Assembly: GCF_031143425.1 (NCBI RefSeq)
Contig: NC_090447.1
Location: 30,284,238-30,348,237, forward strand
Direction of reading: 5' to 3'
Length of the DNA stretch: 64,000 nt
Origin: Pleurodeles waltl
Taxonomy: Eukaryota > Chordata > Amphibia > Caudata > Salamandridae
Under the pieces are notes generated by a model that worked only from the letters and a program-made list of their open reading frames with translations, was not told the DNA's origin and did not search any database. The first letter of the stretch is position 1; every line of letters starts with the position of its first letter. Made by a program: the position numbers and the translations under genes. This document shows positions 46,333 to 57,150 of this stretch, in pieces.

Positions 46333-46337
46333 ATAAA
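46332..46337 (+). terminator. LTR poly(A) signal
   Basis: A canonical AATAAA in the LTR that shares its first A with the TAA stop of the small ORF. The sister LTR has AATAGA at the same place. Confidence 0.7.
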
Positions 46338-46699
46338 AACTATTGAAACTTTACTGCATCTTCGTCATTGCCTGTGTTTGGATGAGACATGTTGTATCTG
46401 TGAGAAAGGGGTAAGCTCCGTTTAACCACGACACTCCCTGAGAAGTCACACTCTCGAGTCCATGCGTAACGGCTGCCCAAATCACCTTTTACTATTTGAG
46501 TTTTTGGTGAGGTGCTGCTAGTGAGCCGGAAGGGTTGGGACGACAGCTGCGACTTGTTGTAGGATAGGCATAGTCGCCTACAAACGTAGGTACTGTCATC
46601 CTTTAACCAGCAGTCTTGCCCAGAGCAAGAGTCCAAACTACGACACTATTATCCGGGTTCTCTTTTTGTAGAAATGATGAATTCTAATGTACAGACTTT

Positions 46700-46870
46700 G
46701 GGCCTGATTTAGATATTGGCGGATGGGGTTACTCTGTCACAAACATGACGGACATACTGTCCGCTGTACTGCGAGTCCATGATATACTACGAACATCATA
46801 ACACGGGTGACGGGATTTCTGTAACATTTGTGACAGAGTAACCCCATCGGCCAAACTCTAAATCAGGCAC
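46700..46870. mobile_element. 171-bp MITE, same family as 39046
   Basis: It begins 'gggcctgatttagatattgg' and ends 'aaactctaaatcaggcac'; inside the ends, 'ggggttactctgtcac' matches 'gtgacagagtaacccc' inverted. It is flanked by TTT on both sides (46697-46699 and 46871-46873). The ends match the 39-kb copy, but the centre differs. Non-coding. Confidence 0.8.
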
Positions 46871-46879
46871 TTTAAATTT

Positions 46880-48083
46880 TTTTAGATTTTTTAAATATTA
46901 ATATTATGTGTATCTATGCTATTTATATTTTTTATGAGCTGTGGTCGAAATAAACATTCTTTGCCTTGATTGCAAAATTAGGGAAAAAAAATTAGAAAAA
47001 AAGATTGAGAAATCAGTGGCTCTTATAGGAAAGCCATCTGAAGTGCAGTTATCGGGCCGGTAAGTTTTCCTAAAGTGTAATCTTATGGTGTTTGTTTCCT
47101 TGAGAGGAATGCTCACACGGACTGACTTCAGGGTATGTCAGTCTGCAGTTTGCGGGTCCGGTGATGGAGACTCATGCAGTGGCTTTAGGGGTGTTATAGG
47201 GCCTGGCAGCTCGGCAGACGGTGATTCAGGACCTTATGGTCTAGTGTTCTGGGTTTCTTCTGGGGATCACTTACTGGCCACTCAATTACGTTTTTGTAGT
47301 TTTTTCCAAGTAGTGAATGCGAGTCATGACTTATCTGTGACCATGTGTAAATACTACGTTAGTGGGTGTATAAAAAACTCCTAAAGCCACTGTGATGCAT
47401 TGGAAAACTCTGCTTATAAAAATGTAACCGTGATTTCTCGTACAAAAAACACAAACCTCAATAAAGAGAGTTTATTTTTTTGGCATGTTTGGGATCTTGT
47501 GAAAGTTCGACCATATTTCGAGGCTCTCTCTAACAGTGCTGCATATGAACTCACTATCACTGATATTGGACATTACTTTGATGGAAAGAGGCATATTGAC
47601 TAATATGCCTGTGTGTTTTTTTTATTAGAGAACGACTGTAACAAAGATTTTTCTGGCATTTGTTTGTCTCATTTAATGACAACTACTGATTATGTTGTAG
47701 GAAAAGGAATAGTTCTGAAGCTTCACCATGTGAGGTATATGTAAATTGTGTATTACACTCTCAGTACTTAAGAAGCAGAGATTATTCTGTAATGAGAATA
47801 AGCCTTGACTGTTTATTTTCTATAAATGATTTCACATTCCTTCTGTTTTTTTATGGAGTGTGCTATTGCAAATGTTCGATATATTCTTTCCAATTTTAAA
47901 AGATTGTATTTGAAAGCTTGTTGTTTCGGATTGTAAAAGTAAAGTTATGTTTTTTCTTGTCTTTTTTTGTCATTCTGTGTTTTGCATTTTGGTTCGTTTA
48001 TAATTGAAACACCTGGTCAGCTGATTCAAGTACTTAGTCTCTTGGCCCTGAGAAGTGACATTGCAACACAAAAGTCACAAAAC
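46880..48083. other. AT-rich spacer, no gene seen
   Basis: T-rich intergenic sequence. The plus-strand frames at 47085-47384 and 47400-47603 have no motifs. Confidence 0.4.
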
Positions 48084-51000
48084 ATGTGCTGACCACACCT
48101 CTCCCTCCACCTCTCTCCATCCCAAGCCCTGGGGTCACCCTCCCTTCTCTTTACCGCTTCCCATCCCGAGCCCTAGAGTCACCATCACCTCTTTACCTCT
48201 TCCTATCCCAAGCCCTGGAGTCACCCTCACTTCTCTTTACCGCTTCCCATCCCAAGCCCTAGAGTCACCCTCACTTCTCTTTACCGCTTCCCATCCCAAG
48301 CCCTAGAGTCACCCTCACTTCTCTTTACCTCTTCCTATCCCAAGCCCTGGAGTCACCCTCACTTCTCTTTACCGCTTCCCATCCCAAACCCTAGAGTATT
48401 CCTCACTTCTCTTTACCGCTTCCCATCCCGAGCCCTAGAGTCACCATCACCTCTTTACCTCTTCCTATCCCAAGCCCTGGAGTCACCCTCACTTCTCTTT
48501 ACCGCTTCCCATCCCAAACCCTAGAGTATTCCTCACTTCTCTTTACCGCTTCCCATCCCAAGCCCTAGAGTCACCCTCACCTCTCTTTACCTCTTCCCAT
48601 CCCGAGCCCTAGAGTCACCCTCACTTCTCTTTAACCCTTCCCATCCCAAGCCCTAGAGTCACCCTCACTTCTCTTTACCGCTTCCCATCCCAAGCCCTAG
48701 AGTCACCCTCACCTCTCTTTACCTCTTCCTATCCCAAGCCCTAGAGTCACCCTCACTTCTCTTTACCGCTTCCCATCCCAAACCCTAGAGTATTCCTCAC
48801 TTCTCTTTACCGCTTCCCATCCCAAGCCCTAGAGTCACCCTCACCTCTCTTTACCTCTTCCCATCCCGAGCCCTAGAGTCACCCTCACTTCTCTTTAACC
48901 CTTCCCATCCCAAGCCCTAGGGTCACCCTCACTTCTCTTTACCGCTTCCCATCCCAAGCCCTAGAGTCACCATCACCTCTTTACTTCTTCCTATCCCAAG
49001 CCCTGGAGTCACCCTCACTTCTCTTTACCGCTTCCCATCCCAAGCCCTAGAGTCACCCTCACTTCTCTTTACCGCTTCCCATCCCAAGCCCTAGAGTCAC
49101 CCTCACTTCTCTTTACCTCTTCCCATCCCGAGCCCTAGAGTCACCCTCACTTCTCTTTACCGCTTCCCATCCCAAGCCCTGGAGTCACCCTCACTTCTCT
49201 TTACCGCTTCCCATCCCAAACCCTAGAGTATTCCTCACTTCTCTTTACCGCTTTCCATCCCAAGCCCTAGAGTCACCCTCACTTCTCTTTACCTCTTCCC
49301 ATCCCAAGCCCTGGAGTCACCCTCACTTCTCATTACCTCTTCCCATCCCAAGCCCTGGAGTCACACTCACTTCTCATTACCGCTTCCCATCCCAAACCCT
49401 AGAGTATTCCTCACTTCTCTTTACCGCTTTCCATCCCAAGCCCTAGAGTCACCCTCACTTCTCTTTACCTCTTCCCATCCCAAGCCCTGGAGTCACCCTC
49501 ACTTCTCATTACCTCTTCCCATCCCAAGCCCTGGAGTCACCCTCACTTCTCATTACCTCTTCCCATCCCAAGCCCTAGAGTCACCCTCACTTCTCTTTAC
49601 CGCTTTCCATCCCAAGCCCTAGAGTCACCCTCACTTCTCTTTACCTCTTCCCATCCCAAGCCCTGGAGTCACCCTCACTTCTCATTACCACTTCCCATCC
49701 CAAACCCTAGAGTATTCCTCACTTCTCTTTACCGCTTTCCATCCCAAGCCCTAGAGTCACCCTCACTTCTCTTTACCTCTTCCCATCCCAAGCCCTGGAG
49801 TCACCTTCACTTCTCATTACCACTTCCCATCCCAAACCCTAGAGTATTCCTCACTTCTCTTTACTGCTTTCCATCCCAAGCCCTAGAGTCACCCTCACTT
49901 CTCTTTACCTCTTCCCATCCCAAGCCCTAGAGTCACCCTCACTTCTCTTTACCTCTTCCCATCCGTAGCCCTAGAGTCACCCTCACTTCTTTTTACCGCT
50001 TCCCATCCCAAGCCCTAGAGTCACCCTCACCTCTCTTTACCTCTTCCTATCCCAAGCCCTAGAGTCACCCTCACTTCTCTTTACCGCTTCCCATCCCAAG
50101 CCCTGGAGTCACACTCACTTCTCTTTATCTCTTCCCATCCCAAGCCCTGGAGTCACCCTCACTTCTCTTTACTGCTTCCTATCCCAAGCCCTAGAGTCAC
50201 CCTCACTTCTCTTTACCTCTTCCCATCCGTAGCCCTAGAGTCACCCTCACTTCTCTTTACCGCTTCCCATCCCAAGCCCTAGAGTCACCCTCACTTCTCT
50301 TTACCGCTTCCCATCCCAAGCCCTAGAGTCACCCTCACTTCTCTTTACCTCTTCCCATCCCGAGCCCTAGAGTCACCCTCACTTCTCTTTACTGCTTCCT
50401 ATCCCAAACCACAGGGTCACCCTCACTTCTCTTTACCTCTTCCCATCCTAAGTCCTGGAGTCACCCTCACTTCTCTTTACTTCTTTCCATCTCAGCCCTA
50501 GAGTCATCCTCACCTCTCTTTACCTCTTCCTAACCCAAACCCTAGAGTCACCCTCACTTCTCTTTACCGCTTCCCATCCCAAGCCCTAGAGTCACCCTCA
50601 CTTCTCTTTAACCCTTCCCATCCCAAGCCCTAGAGTCACCCTCACTTCTCTTTACCTCTTCCCATCCCAAGCCCTAGAGTCACCCTCACTTCTCTTTACC
50701 TCTTCCCATCCCAAGCCCTGGAGTCACCCTCACTTCTCTTTACCGCTTCCCATCCCAAGCCCTGGAGTCACCCTCACTTCTCTTTACCAGTTCCATCCCA
50801 AGCCCCAGAGTCACCCTCACTTCTCTTTACCTCTTCCCATCCGTAGCCCTAGAGTCACCCTCACTTCTCTTACCGCTTCCCATCCCGAGCCCTGGAGTCA
50901 ACATCACTTCTCTTTACCGCTTCCCATCCCGAGCCCTAGAGTCACCCTCACTTCTCTTTACCGCTTCCCATCCCGAGCCCTAGAGTCACCCTCACTTCTC

Positions 51001-54000
51001 TTTACCGCTTCCCATCCCAGGCCCTAGAGTCACCCTCACTTCTCTTTACCGCTTCCCATCCCAGGCCCTAGAGTCACCCTCACTTCTCTTTACCGCTTCC
51101 CATCCCAAGCCCTAGAGACACCCTCACTTCTCTTTACCTCTTCCCATCCCAGCCCTAGAGTCACCCTCACGTCTCTTTACTGCTTCCCATCCCAAGCCCT
51201 AGAGTCACCCTCACTTCTCTTTACCGCTTCCCATACCAAGCCCTGGATTCACCCTCACCTCTCTTTACCTCTACACACCTGGGAACCCTCAAGTCACCCT
51301 CACTTCTCTTTACCGCTTCCTATCCCAAACCACAGGGTCACCCTCACTTCTCTTTACCGCTTCCCATCCCGAGCCCTAGAGTCACCCTCACTTCTCTTTA
51401 CCTCTTCACATCCCAAGCCCTAGAGTCACCCTCACTTCTCTTTACCGCTTCCCATCCCAAGCCCTAGAGTCACCCTCACCTCTCTTTACCGCTTCCCATC
51501 CCAAGCCCTAGAGTCACCCTCACTTCTCTTTACCTCTTCCCATCCCAAGCCCTGGAGTCACCCTCACTTCTCTTTACCGCTTCCCATCCAAAGCGCTAGA
51601 TTCACCTTCACTTCTCTTTACCTCTTCCCATCCCGAGCCCTAGAGTCACCCTCACTTCTCTTTACCGTTCCCATCCCAAGCCCTAGAGTCACCCTCACTT
51701 CTCTTTACCGCTTCCCATCCCAAGCCCTGGAGTCACCCTCACTTCTCTTTACCTCTTCCCATCCCAAGCCCTGGAGTCACTCTCACTTCTCTTTACTGGT
51801 TCCCATCCCAAGCCCTGGAGTCACCCTCACTTCTCTTTACCGCTTCCCATCCCAAGCCCTGGAGTCACCCTCACTTCTCTTTACCTCTTCCCATCCCAAG
51901 CCCTGGAGTCACGCTCACTTCTCTTTACCTCTTCCTATCCCAAGCCCTAGAGTCACCCTCACTTCTCTTTACCGCTTCCCATCCCAAGCCCTAGAGTCAC
52001 CCTCACTTCTCTTTACCGCTTCCCATCCCAAGCCCTAGAGTCACCCTCACTTCTCTTTACCGCTTCCCATCCCAAGCCCTAGAGTCACCCTCACTTCTCT
52101 TTACCTCTTCCCATCCCAAGCCCTAGAGTCACCCTTACTTCTCTTTACCTCTTCCCATCCCAAGCCATGGAGTCACCCTCACTTCTCTTTACCGTTTCCC
52201 ATCCCAAGCCCTGGAGTCACCCTCACTTCTCTTTACCGTTTCCATCCCAAGCCCTAGAGTCACCTTCACTTCTCTTTACCTCTTCCCATCCGTAGCCCTA
52301 GAGTCACCCTCACTTCTCTTTACCTCTTCCCATCCCGAGCCCTAGAGTCACCCTCACTTCTCTTTACCGCTTCCCATCCCAAGCGCTAGATTCACCCTCA
52401 CTTCTCTTTACTGCTTCCCATCCCAAGCCCTAGAGTCACCCTCACTTCTCTTTACCGCTTCCCATCCCGAGCCCTAGAGTCACCCTCACTTCTCTTTACC
52501 GCTTCCCATCCCAAGCCCTAGAGTCACCCTCACTTCTCTTTACCGCTTCCCATCCCAAGCCCTAGAGTCACCCTCACTTCTCTTTACCTCTTCCCATCCC
52601 AGCCCTAGAGTCACCCTCACGTCTCTTTACTGCTTCCCATCCCAAGCCCTAGAGTCACCCTCAATTCTCTTTACCGCTTCCCATCCCAAGCCCTGGAGTC
52701 ACCCTCACCTCTCTTTACCTCTACACACCTGGGAACCCTCAAGTCACCCTACTTCTCTTTAATGCTTCCTATTCCAAAGCACAGGGTCACCCTCACTTCT
52801 CTTTACTGCTTCCCATCCCGAGCCCTAGAGTCACCCTCCCTTCTCTTTACCTCTTCCCATCCCAAGCCCTAGAGTCACCCTCACTTCTCTTTACCTCTTC
52901 CCATCCCAAGCCCTGGAGTCACCCTCACTTCTCTTTACCGCTTCCCATCCCAAGCGCTAGATTCACCCTCACTTCTCTTTACCGCTTCCCATCCCGAGCC
53001 CTAGAGTCACCCTCACTTCTCTTTACCGCTTCCCATCCCAAGCCCTAGAGTCACCCTCACTTCTCTTTACCGCTTCCCATCCCAAGCCGTAGAGTCACCC
53101 TCACTTCTCTTTACCTCTTCCCATCCCAAACCACAGGGTCACTCTCACTTCTCTTTACCTCTTCCCATCCCAAGCCCTGGAGTCACCCTCACTTCTCTTT
53201 ACCTCTTCCCATCCCGAGCCCTAGAGTCACCCTCACTTCTCTTTATCGCTTCCCATCCAGAGCCCTAGAGTCACCCTCACTTCTCTTTACCGCTTCCCAT
53301 CCCAAGCCCAAGAGTCACCCTCACTTCTTTTTACCGCTTCCCATCCCAAGCCCTAGAGTCACCCTCACTTCTCTTTACCTCTTTCCATCCCGAGCCCTAG
53401 AGTCACCCTCACTTCTCTTTACCGCTTCCCATCCCAAGCCCTAGAGTCACCCTCACTTCTTTTTACAGCTTCCCATCCCAAGACCAAAAGTCACCCTCAC
53501 TTCTCTTTACCGCTTCCCATCCCAAGCCTTGAAGTCACCCTCACCTCTCTTTACCTCTTCCCATCCCGAGCCCTAGAGTCACCCTCACTTCTCTTTACCG
53601 CTTCCCATCCCAAGCCCTAGAGTCACCCTCACTTCTCTTTACCGCTTCCCATCCCAAGCCCTGGAGTCACCCTCACTTCTCTTTACCGCTTCCCATCCCA
53701 AGACCTGGAGTCACCCTCACTTCTCTTTACCTCTTCCCATCCTGAGCCCTAGAGTCACCCTCACTTCTCTTTACCGCTTCCCATCCCACGCCCTAGAGTC
53801 ACCCTCACTTCTCTTTACTGCTTCCCATCCCAAGCCCTGGAGTCACCCTCACTTCTCTTTACCGCTTCCCATCCCAAGCCCTGGAGTCACCCTCACCTCT
53901 CTTTACCTCTTCCCATCCCGAGCCCTAGAGTCACCCTCACTTCTCTTTACCGCTTCCCATCCCGAGCCCTAGAGTCACCCTCACTTCACTTTACCTCTTC

Positions 54001-54405
54001 CCATCCCGAGCCCTAGAGTCACCCTCGCTTCTCTTTACCGCTTCCCATCCCAAGCCCTGGAGTCACCCTCACTTCTCTTTACTGCTTCCCTTCCCACGCC
54101 CTAGAGTCACCCTCACTTCTCTTTACCGCTTCCCATCCCAAGCCCTGGAGTCACCCTTACCGCTTCCCATCCCACGCCCTAGAGTCACCCTCACTTCTCT
54201 TTACCGCTTCCCATCCCAAGCCCTGGAGTCACCCTCACCTCTCTTTTCCTCTTCCCATCCCGAGCCCTAGAGTCACCCTCACTTCTCTTTACCGCTTCCC
54301 ATCCCGAGCCCTAGTGTCACCCTCACTTCACTTTACCTCTACACACCTGGGAACCCTCAAGTCACCCTCACCTCTCTTTACCTCTCTTCATCCCTAAGCC
54401 CTAAA
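48084..54405. repeat. 44-bp pyrimidine-rich minisatellite, about 143 units
   Basis: The unit is near 'accgcttcccatcccaagcc' + 'ctagagtcaccctcacttct' + 'cttt', with 44-bp spacing (48211 and 48255). Marker variants show higher-order structure: 'ccctagagtattcctcac' recurs only in 48.38-49.86 kb, 'cccatccgtagccc' at about 49.96, 50.22, 50.84 and 52.29 kb, and a hybrid unit 'ctacacacctgggaaccctc' at 51271, 52721 and 54338 (spacing 1450 and 1617 bp). The hybrid unit carries the 38-bp array's 'ccctcaagtcaccctcac' end, so the arrays are related. The plus strand is strongly pyrimidine-biased. Confidence 0.97.
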
Positions 54406-54419
54406 ATTACTCTTTTTAA

Positions 54420-54654
54420 ATAACATAAAAAGAATGTAATTGAAAAAAAAATATTACCTGCGTGGTAAACTTGCTTGCCCTGCCCCCGACCCTCCTCTTA
54501 TGACATTGCTTGTCTGGCTCGCCCCCACCCCTTTCTCGTTGTTGCTTGGCCCGTCCACCCCCACACCCTTCCCCTTTGTCGCTTGCCCTCTCCGGTCTCG
54601 CCAGACAAAAAAACACCCAAGGTTCACTCCAATGGGTTTCGAGGTGCTACAGAG
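54420..54654 (+). promoter_or_regulatory. C-rich possible promoter of a signal-peptide exon
   Basis: The interval has several CACCC/Sp1-like boxes ('gcccccacccc', 'ccacccccacaccc') and rising CpG content ahead of a well-placed ATG, with no TATA box. It directly follows the minisatellite, so the C-richness may simply be degenerate array sequence. A promoter role is inference only. Confidence 0.25.
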
Positions 54655-54764
54655 ATGCAGACGGCGCTGCGCTTCCTGCTCTGCACGGCCTTTTTGGCGC
54701 CGCCATCATGTGCGGCCAAGCTGGCCAACTTCAGCTTGGACACAGGGCAACTCAACTTGTTTTG
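54655..54764 (+). CDS. candidate first coding exon with signal peptide
   Basis: The gene is not recognised. An ATG at 54655 with G at -3 opens MQTALRFLLCTAFLAPPSCA, a textbook signal peptide: Arg at 6, hydrophobic core 7-15, and small residues before a likely cleavage near residue 20-21. The predicted mature start continues 'AKLANFSLDTGQLNL'. The frame hits TGA at 54766, but a GTGAAAG donor lies at 54765, so the exon would end at 54764 in phase 2. The sequence is locally CpG-rich, as in first exons. The 'FSLDTGQLNL' piece could begin an extracellular beta-sandwich domain. No downstream exon can be pointed to, and an L2 element starts within about 100 bp. It could be chance, or a solitary duplicated exon. 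Confidence 0.35.
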
Positions 54765-54859
54765 GTGAAAGTAGAGAACAATCCCACACTAAGAAAACCG
54801 AGGCTGCTCCTCGCAGTGATCACTGGCTGCCATGCCATTTTATTCTAACTTTCAGCGGC

Positions 54860-56470
54860 AGTAGCAGACATGAATGCATGTGACCTAATACAACTTATTC
54901 ACTCATTCACCTATCAGTTTGGACAGAGTTATCAACTTACTGAGTTCAACGAAATCAGGCTCCCCTTTAGATCCTGCCCCCCCCCCCAGATCTTATCCTT
55001 GGGAATATCAGTATTAGGGCCGATAATCATGCAACTTATTAATACCTCACTAAGGGACGGCACTGTTCCTGATCACTGGAAACAGGCCATTGTCAAGCCG
55101 CTCTTAAAAAAAACTAATCTAAATCCTAAAATACTGAACAGCTATAGGCCAATCTCATTACTGCCTCTAATTGCCAAACTTGCTGAGAAGCACGTACATT
55201 CTCAGTTATCTACGCTTCTGGAAGAAAATAAACTTATACATCCTACCCAGATGGGTTTTAGACCTAAACATGGCACAGAAACCGCAATGATTGCCATCAC
55301 CGAAGAAGCAAGAAAGAAGATGGATAAAGGTATGGAAACCGCTATTATCCTCCTTGACCTAAGTGCGGCATTCGACACAGTTGACCTAAAAATCCTTATA
55401 GACAGATTGCGAAGATGTGGAATTGCCGGAACCGCGCTAGAATGGATTTGCTCATTTATACATGGGAGGTCCTTTCAGGTACTCGAGAGAGAGTATATCT
55501 CCAGGAGCACCTTCAGTAGCTGTGGTGTTCCTCAAGGTTCGGCTCTAAGTCCATTACTTTTTAATGTTTATATGCGGCCACTAGCAGGAATAGTTGAGCC
55601 ATTCGGATTGAAGCTGGTATCATATGCAGATGACACGCAACTGATAGTCTCCTTTTCCAATGCCCGCCCAGATATGGGCACAGCACTAGGTCCCTGTATG
55701 AAAGCAGTTGCAGCCTGGATGTCTGAAAAATTAAAGCTCAACGATGACAAAACGGAAGTCATGTTTTTTGGAAATAAAATGCCCTCAATCAATCCCAGCC
55801 TACTGAGAGGGGTGCCTACCCTCCCACCCCCTAAATGTCTTATTAAAAGCTTAGGGGTATGATTGGACCCTTTTCTCTCAATGGCCCAACATGCGAACAG
55901 AATGGCAGGAACTGCATTTGCTCTACTAAGGACCCTGAGGAAGGTTTTAACTATTTTACCGTTCTCAGCCAGAAGAATGGTTATCCAGGCACTGATAGGC
56001 TCTCGGATTGACTATGGCAATGCCTTGTTTATAGGCTCACCGAAATATGTAATTCAAAGATTACAAAGGGTACAAAATGCAGCAGCTCGTCTGCTGCTAA
56101 ATATTCCTAGACAGCACTCGATACGGTCAGGAATCGTCTCCCTACACTGGCTCCCTGTAGCGGAAAGGATTCAGTTCAAAACCCTTTGTCACATTCAAAG
56201 ATCCATATTTGATAATGGACCGGAAATGCTGAAAACACTGGCACAGGTTTATATTCCATACCAAGGTGCTTTGCTCTGGAATAATCTCCCTCTCAAGATG
56301 AGAGCAAACCCTCAAGAGATGTCGTTTAGGAAGGAACTGAAGACTTGGCTATTCAAAATTTAAATCTCCTGTATAAACATAAACAGTATGTCACCGCCAT
56401 GGCAGTATAAGCGCTACGAGGCCGTTGGGCAGTTAGGCGCTATATAAACCATTATAACATAACATACAAC
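54860..56470 (+). mobile_element. L2-clade LINE, 5'-truncated, relatively young
   Basis: A non-LTR retrotransposon lacking its endonuclease but with a nearly complete reverse transcriptase and 3' end. After the coding region ends (56363), a 3' UTR of about 100 bp closes with 'gttaggcgctatataaacc' and short 'ataacataacata' repeats, the kind of microsatellite tail used by L2/CR1 elements. The left edge is uncertain: coding similarity becomes clear after a C-run at 54976-54988. This is the best-preserved LINE in the window and the only one with intact catalytic motifs. Confidence 0.85.
54870..56363 (+). pseudogene. L2 reverse transcriptase, one in-frame stop
   Basis: The enzyme would copy LINE RNA into DNA at the target nick (target-primed reverse transcription). 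The frame is open for 330 codons from 54870, hits TGA at 55860-55862, and continues in the same frame for 166 more codons to 56363. In the first part: YRPISLLP at residues 92-99, GFRPKHGTET at 129-138, motif A LDLSAAFDTV at 162-171, GVPQGSALSP at 219-228, and the catalytic YADD at 252-255. After the stop come the thumb and C-terminal signatures 'VQNAAARLLLNIPR', 'LHWLPVAERIQFK' and 'FRKELKTWLF'. The endonuclease is missing, so it is dead regardless of the stop. Confidence 0.85.
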
Positions 56471-56485
56471 ACGGATAAAAGAGAC

Positions 56486-56545
56486 TGGCAAAGCCAAATA
56501 GCTCTCTCACAGGCAATACCTGTTGGCTTTGCCAATGCTTGTTAC
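56486..56545. repeat. 12-bp inverted repeat with a shared 'gccaatgcttgtt' end
   Basis: 'tggcaaagccaa' (56486-56497) and 'ttggctttgcca' (56523-56534) are perfect complements. The right arm runs into 'ttgccaatgcttgtt' (56529-56543), found also at 9553 and 37574. This may be a small foldback element inserted just after the L2 tail. Confidence 0.55.
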
Positions 56546-56900
56546 TACAGGCTTAGGAGGGCAGATTTCTATCAGCTCTGACTTTGCAGGGCTGACATTA
56601 CAGGATGGGGTAGCTCAGTTCTGGATGCTAGAATAGCTCAGTTTAATGCCATATTTCCGGAGTTATAGGAGTCTGCGTTGTCCACCAAGTTTTTAACCTG
56701 ACTGCCTTTCAGGTATATGACTGTAAGGCCTAAAAGTGTTGCGTGCATTCTGTCCTAACAATGAAATACCACAAAGAAACACTTACACAAATGGGCACAA
56801 ACCTAGTTACAATGAGCATCACTGCCATGTGTTTCACTAGCTGGTTTTACGCTGTACTTCTGTACAAACTCCTTCAAAGTAGGTGTTTGCTGAGCCGCCC
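56546..56900. other. no gene seen
   Basis: It contains two 'gtagctcagtt'/'atagctcagtt' words 35 bp apart (about 56610 and 56633) that resemble tRNA A-boxes but lack B-boxes. Confidence 0.3.
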
Positions 56901-57150
56901 TCCTTCAACAAGGCCCTAAGAGACCCAGTTGGGGTCACACAGTGCACTCGCCCACCTACGGGCTACCATGCACCAGCACACAGCAAGGGGTTGCCATCTC
57001 TTCCCTAGGGCCATCAGCATGGAGCAAGCTCCCATCTGAGTTATGTGCCATTGCTGCAACCTCTTTGTTCAGGAAGAAACTGAAAACATGGCTCTTTAAT
57101 CAGGATTAATTGACTGGCCGGTGATGTTAGGTGTGCAGAGCGCCAGGACA
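56900..57150 (+). mobile_element. L2-type LINE 3' end fragment
   Basis: The plus-strand frame near 57010-57105 reads 'SAWSKLPSEL', then 'SLFRKKLKTWLFNQD' and a stop, the C-terminal signature of L2-type LINEs. A short 3' UTR with 'gcagagcgccaggacactc' follows. It has the same orientation as the larger L2 copy just upstream but a different sequence, so it is an independent, older insertion. Confidence 0.7.

Larger units (their letters stand above)
45480..46582 (+). mobile_element. LTR of the same family, copy 2
   Basis: It shares with the 33-kb copy the order of U3, TATA box (TATAAATATA, 45921-45930), small ORF, poly(A) signal (AATAAA, 46332-46337), 'ctgtgagaaaggggtaagc' and 'aaccacgacactccctgaga', and the U5 end 'gaggtgctgctagtgagcc' to 'cgcctaca' at 46582. 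Length is about 1.1 kb. TATA-to-poly(A) spacing of about 410 nt defines a long R region. The left edge is approximate and no clear target duplication is visible. No internal coding region follows, so it may be a solo LTR. Confidence 0.7.
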
